A DNA stretch of 64,000 nucleotides, from positions 10,459,001-10,523,000 of the forward strand of contig JAYKKT010000073.1 of NCBI GenBank assembly GCA_036023115.1, read 5' to 3'. Below, piece after piece: positions 22,591 through 34,850 of the stretch; the stretch's first letter is position 1, and the number at the start of each line of letters is the position of its first letter. This DNA comes from Brasenia schreberi (lineage: Eukaryota; Streptophyta; Magnoliopsida; Nymphaeales; Cabombaceae). A program made the translations under genes and the position numbers. Under the pieces are notes generated by a model. That model ran no database searches and had not been told where the DNA came from. It worked only from the letters and a program-made list of their open reading frames with translations.

Positions 22591-23398
22591 TGGCTTGTTT
22601 GGACATGACAGATTGTATTGAATTGAAAGCGAACCACCCTAGAACCAAGACCAAACCGGAACCAGAAACTCCTGCAGTTTGGTACCTGTTCCACTTCTAT
22701 CTAGTGGAGAATTGAACCAGAACCAAAACTGATGGTCCAAAACCAGAAGCTAAAAGTCATCTGTCAGTTCCAGATTTATTTCAAATGAAACCGAAACTTG
22801 AAATGGAGACCTGGACTGGACCTGGAGGGGACCGGTTCAGTTCTGTTCCGGGTTTTGGCAGAACCATTACCACTGTTTTAGAACCAATTGTCCCAGTTTA
22901 TCCAGAACAAACGAGATCCAACTCCCGGTAAAGGCCCTATGGACGCCACAATGCCTCGTTGGTGTTCTCCACAAAACTCATTCTCAATAATATTATAATA
23001 TGGATAATTTAATTCATTTATACATAATGAAAGCGGATTATTTAAGTCAGGTGCACGAATACAAACAAATGCCTGATTTTCTCATCCTATTATTTTTCAT
23101 TCTCTACCAAAACTGACCCTATCTGTTTCCATTCCGGCCCAACGGGTTGAACCCGATTGAACCACTTGTAGAATCAGTCAGAACCGAAACCAGAAGCAGC
23201 CCCGGAACTAAGACGCATGGTTTGGTCCCAAATTTACCTATTGTTCAACTGATCCAGAACTGAAACCAAAACTGGCCATCAATCTTATTTTTAAAATAAC
23301 GTTGAAACCAAACCATAGTAGACTCGAGGGAGGGTAGTGCAATTCGGTTCGAGTTTTTGCCGAATCATTACAATCATGTCCGGACATAGACAAGCCTA
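22591..23398. repeat. Degenerate GAACC/GGTTC-rich segment with imperfect inverted ends
   Basis: Dense variants of AACCAGAACCGGAACC and their complements. The left end GGCTTGTTTGGACATGA and the right end TCATGTCCGGACATAGACAAGCC are imperfect inverted repeats. Similar text occurs at 36100-36300, 41806-42265 and 42900-43050. It may be a non-autonomous DNA transposon, but no transposase or clear target duplication is seen. Confidence 0.45.
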
Positions 23399-23518
23399 TG
23401 ATACATCTGCCCAATGCATTTACATACACTCTTCAAAAAGTACAATATTACACTTCTGCCTGTTTAATTCAAAATTCAACTGTTGTTCTCAACTATCAAA
23501 CGATTACAATATTTAAGG

Positions 23519-23874
23519 TCTAAACTGGAAATGGCCATGTTCAGCCTCCAATACACACACCCGAAATTCGCAAAATGGCTTCTTATTATAAAAACAAACA
23601 TATTTACTGTAAAAGTTTTGATTTACAAAAATAATGGAAGAAATATCTAAGCCGTTTTCTCTCTCATAAATGGAAAAGGAAAACCCAGAATGGTAAGTTA
23701 AAAGGAAGAAAATAGTAACGGATGATTATACCATATATGAAAAATATACAAAGAACCAAAGTAACTATTCTACTTCACTAAACCTTTTGGACGGGAACCG
23801 TTTATCGCAGCAATCCGATTTTCATTTTCATCTTCACAGTTTCTACCCTATGATCCTCTTCACCAATTCCTATA
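23519..23874 (+). repeat. Copia copy 2, 5' LTR
   Basis: Aligns with the 3' LTR at 33445-33840; the terminal TG appears mutated to TC. It ends just before the primer binding site. Substitutions and small indels between the two LTRs are frequent, so the insertion is old. Confidence 0.75.
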
Positions 23875-23887
23875 TTGGTATTAGGCT
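23875..23887 (+). promoter_or_regulatory. Degenerate primer binding site (initiator tRNA-Met type)
   Basis: TTGGTATTAGGCT immediately after the 5' LTR resembles TTGGTATCAGAGC, the usual plant Copia site complementary to the initiator tRNA-Met 3' end. Copy 3 has a comparable site at 59011-59023 on the minus strand. Confidence 0.6.
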
Positions 23888-24271
23888 TGTTAGATCCGTT
23901 GCAACATCGCTGCGCTGCTCATCATCTACTTTGGGCTTACAGGTATGCTTTTCTAATCCTAAACAACATTAGGGCTGACAGAGAGACGGAGAGAATTTTA
24001 TCAGACTGAAAGAATCCAGAGAAGGAAATAGTTCTGTTATTCTCAAAAAATAAAAACCGAAGACGGCACTTACCTTATCATTTTTCTTGGAGAGTGGTTT
24101 GTACACGTCGTCTTTGATCCTAACAAAGGAACTCATTCTCTTCTTCATTTTTTTCCTTTGAGTTCATCTCTAAAACAAAAAAAAAGAGGAAAAAGAAAAC
24201 TCTCTCTGCAATAAAGTTGGAGAAGAAAGATCGAACGAGAGTCAGACTGATTATCGGACTTGAGAGTTTTT

Positions 24272-24433
24272 CAAACACCAGTAGAAGTCAGAGAATCCCA
24301 ACACATAGTGGCTATCTCTTCCTTTCTTGGTTACTATCAGTCTCCGAGAGTCAAAACACCAGTAGAAGTCAGAGAATCCCAACACATAGTGGCCATCTCT
24401 TCCTTTCTCGGTTACTATCAGTCTCAGAGAGTC
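24272..24433 (+). repeat. 81-bp tandem duplication in the Copia copy 2 leader
   Basis: Two adjacent units begin AACACCAGTAGAAGTCAGAG and end near GGTTACTATCAGTCTC-GAGAGTCA. The offset (24275 to 24356) is 81 bp, with very few differences. As 81 is a multiple of three, the frame across it stays open (24217-24438), but no known protein is recognised. Confidence 0.9.
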
Positions 24434-25085
24434 ACTGAATGTAAGTTATTAAAGGCTATTTAAAGGGATCAACAAAAGGGAAAGAACACAGGCTGAAATC
24501 GGCTATCTACTCATAACCACGAGCACCACCTCTCTGCATTCACCCTCTTCCCTCTCCTCCCCGACCTCACAAAAGTGAGAAAACCATACATTATTCAAAT
24601 TTCAAAAATATTGGGCTTCAAAATTATTGTTTTGCCCTGCCCGGCTTTCAGGACAAATTTACATTTTTGTCCAACTCATTGTGTATGTAAATTTACTATT
24701 ATGCCCATCACTCTGACGCTAAATTCCATAATCATACCAAACTACGGTTTTACTATTCTACCCTTGAGGTCTTGTTTAAATTACAATTTGTACATGACTA
24801 CTTTACCAAATTTTATAGTAGACAAAAAAAGTTACAATTTTATTTTCTATATTCTTTTTTATTTAAAATTTTGTTATTTCCAAGATGATGCATGAAACTT
24901 TCATGAAATTACATTCAAGTGCGTAGAACTATTTACAAAATAGTATATGTTGTTTTATGTTTTTATGGCTTAGTGTTTGGCTACTTAATCTTAGTTGTTT
25001 CTTAGAATTATATTTAATTTTTTATACGTTTCTTGCTTGAAATATATAGACTTGCTAATTGTTATATTTGTCATATACCTAAAAA

Positions 25086-27578
25086 TGACTACCAGAATGT
25101 ATCTGAATTGATAAAGATTAAAAAACTTAATGACTTGAACTTCTAAATCTAGAAAAGGAGAATACCTTTGGCCTTAACCTTAGAGGGTGATTATGTTTTA
25201 AGGAAAACAAAAGTACTACTTGAACTCAAGTACTAGATGAGAAGATAATCATTCGCAAAAACTTCAAAAAGGATGACTCGATAGCTATGACCATTATGCT
25301 TATGTATATAGAGGATGACTTGATTAGGGTATTTAAGGAATGTAAAATCATAAAAGAATTGATTGACTCGGTAACTACAAAATATGATACTACAACCAAA
25401 TTTCATGTTCAACTACGTTTTTTAAAATACAACTCTCATAAAATGAAAGAAGAAGAAAATGTAGTTGAACATGTCAATCAAATGCTGGTTATGGCCAGGA
25501 ACTTGGTCGTAGCAAAATCGGTAATCTCGAACCTTATGGACATATTGTCTTCCTCCCTCCTTAAATATGATAACCACAACACTTAGATTGGTACCTGACT
25601 TATCCTTTCTAAACTCTCTCTCAAACTAGTTATTGAGTAAGAATATATAAACAAAAACAAGAAGAAAAATATGCTCATAACTAAAGATAATTTAGGGTGA
25701 AGCTCTAACGACAACTAGAATAAAAAGAAGCTAAATAAAAGGTTTGGTAAATATAACAAAAAGGGCAATCAAAATTTCAAGAAATCGTAGGAGTACACTT
25801 CTCCAACTAAGTGCTTCAACTGTATAAATATATGATATTTTAGAAGCGACTATTGTAATAAAAAAAATGAGGGCAACTCTCACCAAGACAAGCATAAGGA
25901 GAAGTGAGAGGTGATATGCATCATTTTCGAATGCCTATACATGGATTGTTCTATTTGTGGTTGGTGGATGGATTATGGAGCAACCTATCATATATTAAAC
26001 AGCAAGGAAGGAGCTTTTAACCTAAAAGAATACAAGCTTTCAAGCTTCATGTTTATATAGGCATCAACTCTTTTGTTGATGTCTTAGGCTTGGGTGTTTC
26101 AGAATTGATATATGAGGCACCACAATTATTTTTATTAATATATTAATTATGTTATATATTAGGCACAATCTAGTGTTTGTCTCTGTGCCTATGAATAAAG
26201 GGTTTGAAGTTAGGTTTGTCCCATGAAAGGTTACTATTGAAAAACATGGACATATTTTTTCCTCATTCATTTGATTCTAAACATGATCTATTGAAGCTGA
26301 ATATTAAGGGAAATGAGCCTTCCTTTTTTACTTATATTGATTGTGTATTTTATTATTAATGTAAATGTATGATATATAAGTTTGAATAAGTTGACAAAAA
26401 TAGCTAACTTTAATTTATTACTTAGGTTTTAAGAAACACTTTTAATAAGTTTGAAGCCTTTATATAAAGAAAAATGATAAGAAAACTCATTCCTAAATGA
26501 ATAATTAGGGCAACAACACTATTAGAAATCATTCACACATATGTTGAACTTTCAACATAAGATTTCATTGTGGAAAGGTTTATTTTATAATCTTCATAGA
26601 TGATTATTTCAGATATAGATATTTATATCTTCTACCACATAAATCTAAGATACTTGAAATATTTAAAGAATATAAGCAGAAAGTTAAAAATCAATAGGAT
26701 GTAAAATAAAAATCTTAATATCTGATCAAGGTGGTGAATATATCTATACAAAATTTCTTGAATTCTCTAAAAACTTTGGTATTTCAAAATAAAATACCAT
26801 ATCTAAGATACTTCAATAAAAATGGTGTACCTTGAAGATATAATAGAACCCTATTGAACACGACTAGGCTCATGCAAATGTTTTTCCACCTAGAGTATTT
26901 TAGGGAGAAGCAGTAACTACCACTATGTACATATTAAATAAAGTATCTTATAAGGTTGTACATTTTATCCTATATGAGATGTGGTTTGGTAGGAAACCAA
27001 GCCTGAGTCATCTGAGGACGTTGGTATCTATTGTCCATATAATGATTATTGATTAGTCTAGAGATAAGATAGACAATAAGTCCTTAAGATGTGTTTTCAT
27101 CGAATACCCAAAAGATTCTATGGAATATAAATTTTATCACAAGAACCATGGTTTAATAGATAGTGAAGATGTTGAATTCTTAAATAAAAAATGACATTCT
27201 TTAAAATGATGATAAGAGCACTAATGATCTAGTGGATCTAAACTATCATCATTTTAAAACATGGATAGTGATCAAAATGATCTTTCTATACTTATTGAAA
27301 TTGTAAGTAAATGTAAAAGACCTAAGGTCACACCATCTTACTTAAAGGTTCACTCGTAACTTGACTAATCAGTAAGCTATCAATTCATTTGAATCATACA
27401 ACTAAGAAAATGTAATGGATGAGAAAATTTCATCTACTAAGAAAAATCAAGTTTGGAGTTGACAACCTTGCCTAAAGGAAGGAAAGTTATAAGACTCTAA
27501 GGATGTAATCAAAGAGATTTTATAAAAGGAGGAGATATATTATGTAGATATATATTTTTTTGTTACATAATTTACATC
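25086..27578 (+). pseudogene. Copia copy 2 gag-pol remnant, left part
   Basis: A gag section (25287-25586) includes EDDLIRVFKECKIIKELIDS and VEHVNQMLVMARNLVV, as in UBN2-type gag. A decayed CCHC knuckle (TKCFNC) is near 25809. Protease and integrase remnants follow, parallel to copy 1 (GFEVRFVP-like text near 26205, and the MWFGRKPSL region near 26980). Frameshifts and stops are many. The frame is then cut by the Gypsy insertion; the right part resumes at 32212. Confidence 0.8.
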
Positions 27579-27583
27579 CATAA

Positions 27584-28150
27584 TGATGTAAACTACTAGG
27601 TATTGTCCAAGACTTTAAGGATGAAAATTTTAAGATGCTCAGAAATAATAACTTGCCATACTCAAGGACAACTCTCGGTGATAAGAGCTACCGAATCCTA
27701 TGCAACTTTGATGAGAAAAACTGAGAGCAAAAACCAATTGTATATTTCTTTCAATGGAGCCCTATTTATGCTCAAGACAACCCCTTGAACTAGGTTACTA
27801 CATCAAACTGACTTAAATGCAAAATAAATAACATGGAAAAACAAAACAACAGACTGAGCATCACTGAAGGTTGAGTAATGAGATTAGGTGCCTTTTAAGG
27901 ATGACTAATGAGGAGATTAATGCTTAATTAAACTGGTAGTTGACAAAATGGAAAGTGTTAATTAAAGCAAGTAGTTGATCAATTGGAGCTACGAGGTGCC
28001 AGCTGAAGTTTCCAAATGATCCTTGATGCTTCCAATTGATGGGTCCTCAAGCTGGCTTGGATCAATCCTATCACTAATGGCAACTATTTCATCATGGACC
28101 TAGTGATCTGCCATGTGGTTAAAGGATCTTGGAACTTGATGTTCGCATAA
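27584..28150 (-). repeat. Gypsy LTR (3' LTR of the minus-strand element)
   Basis: Aligns with 31613-32206: shared blocks include ACTAGGTA-CGTCCAAGAC and CATGGACCTAGTGATCTG. The pol frame appears to run to the LTR edge and into it (ITRSMMK, coded near 28084-28104). Confidence 0.88.
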
Positions 28151-30760
28151 TTACCTTGGGGTAACGAAAGATTTGTCCCTGAATGTGGGTTGTTGAGGTC
28201 TTTTATGTAGGGACTTAGGTCCCACATAGGAAGATATGTTGTAACCCTTAGGTACCAATTCAAGACTTTGAAGGGTCCCATAGCATGAGGTGAGAGCTTG
28301 GAAGTGTGTAGGTGTGGGAAGCATTTTTTGCGCAAGTTTACCCACACTCCATCTCATGGTTGAAAATGAACAGTTTTCCTCTTGTGATTGGCAACACGGG
28401 CATAGGAGTATGAGTGTTATTTGATGTGACATCATACCTGTTTATGTAATTGCTGGAAGTTCATGGTAGCCTTCTTGCTCACTGAATTGGTGGTACCAGA
28501 CATCGATAGTGCAACCCAATCTAATGGTGTAAGTGGATTATAACCATAGATGATCTTAAAAGGGGTAGTTCTAGTGGTATAGTGTATAGCTTGATTGTAG
28601 GCGAATTCAACCTAAGCAAGATGGTCCTCCCACTTTTTTGGGTTATGCGGTATGACAATACGAAGAAGAGCCCCTAGGGTATGGTTGATAATTTCGGTCT
28701 GTCTATCCGTTTGGTGATGATATGTAGTATTGAAAAGAAGTTTGGTGCCGATTTGCTTCCACAAGGTGCGCTAGAAATGACTTAAGAATTTGGCATCTTG
28801 ATCGGATACGATGGACCTGGGAATGCCATGAAATCAGACAATCTCTTTAAAAAAGACATTGGCAATGTGAGCAACATCATCCATTTTTCTTCATAGGACA
28901 AAATGGGCTATATTTAAGAAACGATAAAAAACTACGAAAATGGATTCTTTACCTCGGATAGTTCGTGACCAGCCAAGAACAAAATCCATACTGATATCCT
29001 CCCATGGACCGTTGAGAATTGAAAGGGGGAGGTATGAGCCTTATTATACTGCTTCGTGGGTCTTAGCTTGCTTACAGTTGGAGCATCGACTGACCACTCC
29101 ATATACAATCTTACGCATGCCCGACTAGTAAAAGTGTTCTTTTAGGGCATCTAAGGTCTTCTGTTTTCCATGGTGAGTTGTTATTCCTCCAGCATGAGCC
29201 TCTCTTACTAGTAGTTCCTATATGGAGCTTTTAGGAATACATAGTTTTCCATATCGAAACAAGAAACCATCCTCAATGTGATAGCCCAAGGTAGAGTTCA
29301 TGTTGTTTAATACATGAGGAGCAAACTCGAAGTCAGTTGGATATAATTGCTTGAGATGCTCAAAAGTGAAATATTGAGTTCCCAGTTTGGTAAGGAGAGT
29401 ATGTCGACAGGATAGAGCATCAACCATCACATCGGACTTGCCCTTCTTATATCTAATGGCATAAGGGAAAATCTCTAGATACTACACCCACTTGGCATGA
29501 TGCTTGTTGAGCTTGACCTGCCCCTGCAAAAATCTTAAAGATTCATGGTCATTGTCGATAACAAACAACTTAGGGAGGAGGTAGTGCTACCATGTCTCTA
29601 GGGTTCAAATTAATGCGTAGAACTTCTTGTCATAGGTAGAGTAATTTAGGGTTACTCCTTTGAGTTTCTCATTGAAGTATGTTATAGGATGACCTTCTTG
29701 AAGGAGGACAACACAAATCCTTGTTCTCATCACATTCTTGTTCGAAAGTTTGGCCAAAGTTGAAAAGGCAAGTATTGGGGATGAGCACATGAGTCTTTTG
29801 ATCTCCTCAAAGTTGTGGTGGGCGACAAAGGTCAAGCAAAACTCTTAATCCCTTTTTAGTAGATCCGTGAGTGGTGTGACATCGTTAGTGAAGTTCTTAA
29901 TGAACCTATGGTCAAATGAGGTGAGTCTGTGAAAGCTGCGGATATCACCAATCTTTTTTGGAATGGACCATTCTTGAATGACCTTGATCTTTTCGGGTTC
30001 AACCTCTATTTCTTGTGTGAATACAATATACCCTAAAAAGATGACTCGGGGCTGGAAAAATTGATATTTCTTTAGGTTCCCAAACAGTTGTTGCAGTCAA
30101 AGTATTTGAAAGATGGCCTAAAGGTGGGATAGGTGCTCAATAATATTTCGGTTGTAGACTAGGATGTCATCAAAGTACACAACCACAAACTTGTCGATGA
30201 AGTCCCGTAGAATGTGGTTCATGAGTCTCATGAATATGTTGGCCACATTGGTGATGCCAAATGGCATGATCAACCACTCATACAACCCATATTGAGTTTT
30301 GAATGCAGTTTTCCACTCATCTCCTTCATGCATCCGGATTTGGTGATATCCACTTTTCAAATCAACTTTGGAGAAAATAATAACATCGTTCAGTTCATCT
30401 AGCATGTCATCCAAGCGATATGTCCTCATCCTAAACACTTTTACCACTTATGTCTCGACTCCTAGAAGAGGAAGGGTCTGCCTCCATTGGTTTGGGAGGT
30501 CTGAATGTTGAAGGTGTCTTAGACTTGTTATGTACTGGTCTATAGGAGTTACTCGGGTTGGGCTTCAAACTTGGGTTCTTTAGGGGTGCATACTTGTTAG
30601 TATGTTTTCTTTGGCGCTGGATTGTCGTGGCTAGGTTAATCACATCCTCCAACTCATTGAAGGGTTGAAATTCTACCATATTTGTGATTGTAGTGTGCAA
30701 TCCCCCTATGTAGCGTGTGATAGTTTGCTCACACAATTCTTGTATTGTGCATCTTATCAT
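28151..30760 (-). pseudogene. Gypsy gag-pol remnant with an internal deletion
   Basis: Gag (30760-30431) shows ITRYIGGLHTTITNMVEFQP and INLATTIQRQRKH, like retrotransposon gag of chromovirus-type elements. Reverse transcriptase (30447-30118) shows LDDMLDELNDVIIFSKVDLK, SGYHQIRMHEGDEWKTAFKT and VVYFDDILVYNRN, with the YFDDIL catalytic box. RNase H (29835-29605) shows LLQEGHPITYFNEKLKG. Further on are VDALSCRH (29430) and the integrase C-terminal segment MGPFKVLNWY and LSPYIKDLN (28347-28084). Gag runs almost directly into the reverse transcriptase, so the zinc knuckle, protease and N-terminal reverse transcriptase are missing. No chromodomain was recognised. Stops and frameshifts make it dead. 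Confidence 0.85.
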
Positions 30761-31612
30761 TAGTGTTTTAAATTTTTTAGTGTAGTCTTCTACACTAAGA
30801 TTGTCTTATTGGAGGTTCTACAACCGAATGTATAACTCTTGACAGTAATAATTAGGCATGAATCGCCGTTGCATAAGTCACTTTATTAATCCCCAACTAT
30901 TGATTTCTTGTTCCCCGTCTCAACACCACTCCTCTCTCAGGTTTTTCCACTAAAGTGAGGCATACCCTGTAAATTAGAAGGTTGTAAGTTGTCATTTTTT
31001 GTTCTCAAAATAGTGTCAAAACTCAAATATAGTGTCCACCTTTTGTATCCAATCTAAGTAGTCATTTGGTGAACTAGAGCCTAAAAAGGGTAGAATTTTG
31101 ATTTTGATGGGTTGATTGATCATTGATTGGGGACGATTAGGAACCCATGCAGGTTGAGGATCCTATTGGTGGCTAAGATCGGGTTCTTCCTCAAGTGAAG
31201 GATTTTTATTCATCCTTTCAAGGGTACGCGATATCTCTGTAGGTTGGGCGACTATGGTTTCCTGCTCCCATTGGATATTTTCCTATTGTCATTGGTGACC
31301 AAGGATCATGACTTGGTTGACAAACAGGCCTTGGGTGCCCAAGCTGGATCTTTGTGGTCTAGAGTGTCATGTCCTAAGTTGAACATGTTCTTGATGTATG
31401 GAGATGGTGGGTTTTTGGGTGAATTAGGGAGGAAATGGAAGATGTACAAAAAGATGTATGAGAAGAAAGGTATGTGGGATGATGGAGACAAAGATGATAA
31501 GTGTCAGACTAACTTATGAGAACTTGTTTATCGTAGAACAACCTTTGCGATAAGGAAAACTTTTACACCAACACTGCTCTGAACACCCAAAAATCTCAAT
31601 GAAAGCACCAAA

Positions 31613-32206
31613 TAATGTAAATCACTAGGTACCGTCCAAGACACTATAGATGAAAATTGTAAGATGATCAGAAATAGTAACTCGTCACACTCTAGTAAGT
31701 GGTTGAAATGATAAGAGTGCACTCATCACACTCAAGAAAACCTTGGGTGATAAGAGCTATAGAATCTTATCCAATTCGGATGAGAGAAAATGAGAGCAAA
31801 ATCCAGCTGCATATTTCTTTCAATGGATCCTTATTTATACTTAAGACAACTCCTTGAGCTAGGTTACTACACAAAACAAACTTAAATGCAAAATAAATAA
31901 TATTAGGAAACAAAATAGCAGATTGGGCATCACCCAACACTGAGTAATGAGGTTAGGCACCTTTGAAGGATGATTGTTGAGAAGATTAATGCTTAATTAG
32001 ACTCACAATTGACAAAATGGTAGGTGTTAATTAAAGCAGTTGGAGCTAGGAGGTGCCAATTGAAGTTTCTAGATGTCCTGGATGCTTCCAAATGGTGGGT
32101 CCTCAAGCTAGCTTGGACCAATCCTACCAGTGTTGACAACTGTTTCGTCATGGACCTAGTGATCTGTCGTGTGGTTGGAGGATCCTAGAACTTCATGTCC
32201 ACATCA
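31613..32206 (-). repeat. Gypsy LTR (5' LTR of the minus-strand element)
   Basis: The 594-bp partner of 27584-28150. The ~30-bp size difference includes a short duplicated phrase near 31688-31735 (ACTCTAGTAAG ... CACTCAAGAAAACC). Confidence 0.88.
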
Positions 32207-32211
32207 CATAA

Positions 32212-33300
32212 GGATTATTCTGACTATCTCTACATTGTAGTTTTAAATGATAATTTAAATGAAATTATTTATATATAACAACCATAATGATATATTGTTG
32301 AATGCTTGAAAAATAATACATATAGGTTAAAGAAATCTCTATATGGCCTTAAACAATCACCTTATTAGTGGTAATACCTATCAAACTATTATATTAAAAC
32401 TTAGGTTTGTGGCTAATAAACTTGACCATTGTGTATATGTTATCCTTATATATAGATAACATATTGTTGAACTCCAAGTTTGAGGTGAAGGATATGGGAG
32501 AGACATCCTATATCCTGGGTATTAAGATTTCTCATGATAGAGAATTTAAACTTTTGTATTTGAATCAAAAGAGATATATTTATTATATCCTTAAGAAGTT
32601 TAAAATGTGTGATTGCAAACATGCAAATATACCCATTGCTAAAATGGTCAAACTAGGTAAGACCAATTGTCTTGATGAGGGACAAAATAAACATAATGTT
32701 TTTGATGCATAAGTTGTGGGCAACTTTATGTATATTATGTTATACACAATACCTGATATCAACTTTATTATTGGTCTTGTGAGGAGATATCAAAGTAATC
32801 CTAGTTGACAGCATTATGTTATCATAAAAGGATTTTGAAATATCTAAAAGAAACAAAAGATTAAAGTTGAAGAAAAGATGACAATAAGTCAACCTTAGAT
32901 GAAAATTTTCTATTTATTTTTGGGTTTGTAAGAAATAAGGTTGTGTAACATTGCATATGCGAGATCATATGTGATTTGAAGTTGGGTATAGCCAACGAGT
33001 TATTATAACAATAGTGTTACAATTACTTTGATCAAAAGTGAAGTTGATAACTCTAGAAGCAAGTATATAATAGTTAAATACTACTTTAATCATGATATGC
33101 TTAAAAGGAATGAAATATTTATATCTTATATGTCAACTAAAGACATGTTAGTTGATCCCTTGACTAAAGGCATTTTTGAAGATCTCTTTACAAAGCATGT
33201 TACACACATGGTAAAGACATTTTTGAAGATCTCTTTACAAAGCATGTTACACACATGGGTTTGAGATATGCGTAAAGTCTTAGTATTAAGAAAAATATAT
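32212..33300 (+). pseudogene. Copia copy 2 pol remnant, right part
   Basis: Resumes after the Gypsy element: reverse transcriptase with KKSLYGLKQSPY (near 32327), SLYIDNILLNSK (32440-32475), FEVKDMGETSYILGIKISHD (from 32479) and YYILKKFKMCD, then RNase H (33028-33264) with YYFNHDMLKRNEIFISYMST. The catalytic YVDD position reads YIDN. A 47-bp tandem duplication lies at 33171-33264. Confidence 0.8.
33171..33264 (+). repeat. 47-bp tandem duplication in Copia copy 2
   Basis: CATTTTTGAAGATCTCTTTA and the sequence following it recur 47 bp later (33171 and 33218). The sequence is nearly identical, so the duplication postdates most decay of the element. Confidence 0.9.
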
Positions 33301-33444
33301 TGATTATGAAAAATCATATAATAGGTATAACCAAATGTAAATTATTATACTTGAGCAACTAAAAATGATACAACTTGGTAATCCACAAAATAGTAGGAGA
33401 AAAACTAATGTTTAATTATTCAGCTCATGTGGTCAAATGAGAGA

Positions 33445-33840
33445 TGTAAAATGAAAATTACCACATTCAGCTTCCAATACACATCCAAAATCTGCAAGAA
33501 GAGAGTCCTCCTTAAGGATTCCACGGGTGTGGTTTCGTACTATAAAACAAACATATTTACAGTAAAAGTTTTGATTTACAAAAATAATAGAAAAAGGATC
33601 TGAATTGTTTTTCTCTCATAAACAAAAACGAAAAACCTAAAATGGTAAGTTACAAAGAAAGAAATGGTAACGGATGATTATATATCAATCATCTCATATA
33701 TAAAAAATACACAGAGAACAAAAATATTATATTTTACTTCCCTCAACCTTCTAGATGGGAACCATTTATCTTATCAATCCGACCTTCTTCTTTTTCTTCT
33801 TCTTCATAGCTTCGTGTGATTGTTGCCACCGATTCCTATA
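33445..33840 (+). repeat. Copia copy 2, 3' LTR (right end approximate)
   Basis: Begins TGTAAAATG after the purine-rich AATGAGAGA and aligns with 23519-23874 as far as GATTCCTATA. Confidence 0.75.
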
Positions 33841-33960
33841 TAAAGATATTTGGTATTATTTTGATTTTTGCTTTAAAGATTTCTATTGTTGATCTTAATA
33901 AGTCATTTTTCTGAAATCTTTAAGTAGATTTAAACATGAATGAGTGTACACATTGACTAT

Positions 33961-34015
<55 letters not shown>
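33961..34015. repeat. (TC)n-(TA)n compound microsatellite
   Basis: TC run at 33961-33985 passing directly into a TA run to 34015. Confidence 0.95.
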
Positions 34016-34017
<2 letters not shown>

Positions 34018-34187
34018 TCATTTAAGAATGATGATATCAGTTGAATTTAGTGTAGTGAGACCCACTTTTATATTGTGGTACCATTCAATATTGAAAAATG
34101 ATGTCCGTTTTGCAGCGTGCCCCGGTCATCCTAAATATGGGCCTCTTTGGAATACCACATCTAAATTTTTAAAGAGCAAAGATCAAG

Positions 34188-34188
<1 letters not shown>
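34016..34188. mobile_element. Second Micron-like segment framed by (TA)n arrays
   Basis: Non-repetitive sequence between TA arrays. Its first half (ATTTAGTGTAGTGAGACCCACTTTTATATTGTGG and the following ACCATTCAATATTGA) resembles 8058-8108 in the other TA-framed segment. The right half differs. Confidence 0.4.

Positions 34189-34239
<51 letters not shown>
34189..34239. repeat. (TA)n microsatellite
   Basis: Pure TA run, right border of the 34016-34188 segment. Confidence 0.95.
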
Positions 34240-34241
<2 letters not shown>

Positions 34242-34279
34242 CACACATTTATAGGTATTAATATTGTAAAACATAGCTA

Positions 34280-34850
34280 ACAGGTACATTTTGGGTCAGA
34301 TTCGAGTTGCGTCGGGGTCAACCCAAATGTCACCTGACTTTTGCTCACGTCAGTTTTGTCAGACCTGAACCCCACCTGATGAACCAAAATCTTGACCCAA
34401 ACATTGATTTCCCGTGTTGGGTATAGGTCGGGTTGGCGTCTTGGGCCTAAAAGTGCTCCCCCTACCGAAATCCAGTTGAGCTTGGCATGAGGCACATGCC
34501 TGTCAAGCCGTCTGATCTCCTCTGCTAATTTTTGCAATTCAAAATTCCTTTCTTAGAGAATAGTAATGGTGAAATTTGGGCCATATATATAAAAATGGAC
34601 CTGCTACATAGTCCTTTTTTTATCTATACTTAGTTATACTTAATGTATATGTATTACGTACATATTCTACAATAAACAAAATTTCGTATATAGGGTTGTA
34701 CCCTGGTCGATCTGGTTTTGATGCTGGGTCGTGTTTGGTTCTTCAAAGCACTCGGGTTGAACTGGGTCAGCCTATTCTTTTGGCATGAACCGAAAATCAT
34801 GTGACCCAACCCGACCTGTCGACCGAATTTGCCACCCCCAGTTACCGGGA
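34280..34850. repeat. Degenerate GACCCAACCC/GGGTCGGGTT-type segment
   Basis: Contains many variants of GGGTTGGGTC and GACCTGAACCC on both strands at the two ends (34290-34450 and 34710-34840), with AT-rich sequence between. It probably belongs to the class of degenerate repeats seen at 22591 and 41806, but ends are unclear. Confidence 0.35.

Larger units (their letters stand above)
27584..32206 (-). mobile_element. Gypsy LTR retrotransposon nested in Copia copy 2
   Basis: The LTRs at 27584-28150 and 31613-32206 have TGATGT...ACATCA termini, decayed at one end in each. A perfect 5-bp target duplication, cataa, lies at 27579-27583 and 32207-32211. On the minus strand the LTR is followed at once by TTTGGTGCTTTCATTGAG (31595-31612), the primer-binding-site context familiar from plant chromovirus-type Gypsy elements. 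The order gag, reverse transcriptase, RNase H, integrase is that of Gypsy. Confidence 0.92.
23519..33840 (+). mobile_element. Copia LTR retrotransposon, copy 2, with nested Gypsy element
   Basis: Two diverged LTRs (23519-23874 and 33445-33840) share their opening (CAGC-TCCAATACACA) and long stretches around ACAAACATATTTAC-GTAAAAGTTTTGATTTAC. A degenerate primer binding site follows the 5' LTR, then a ~1.2-kb leader, gag and pol remnants. The Gypsy element at 27584-32206 splits pol inside the reverse transcriptase region. No clear outer target duplication was found. Confidence 0.85.

Noticed and set aside
24272..24433. CRISPR-like direct repeats
   Set aside because: Two head-to-tail 81-bp units without spacers in a plant retrotransposon leader; this is a simple tandem duplication.
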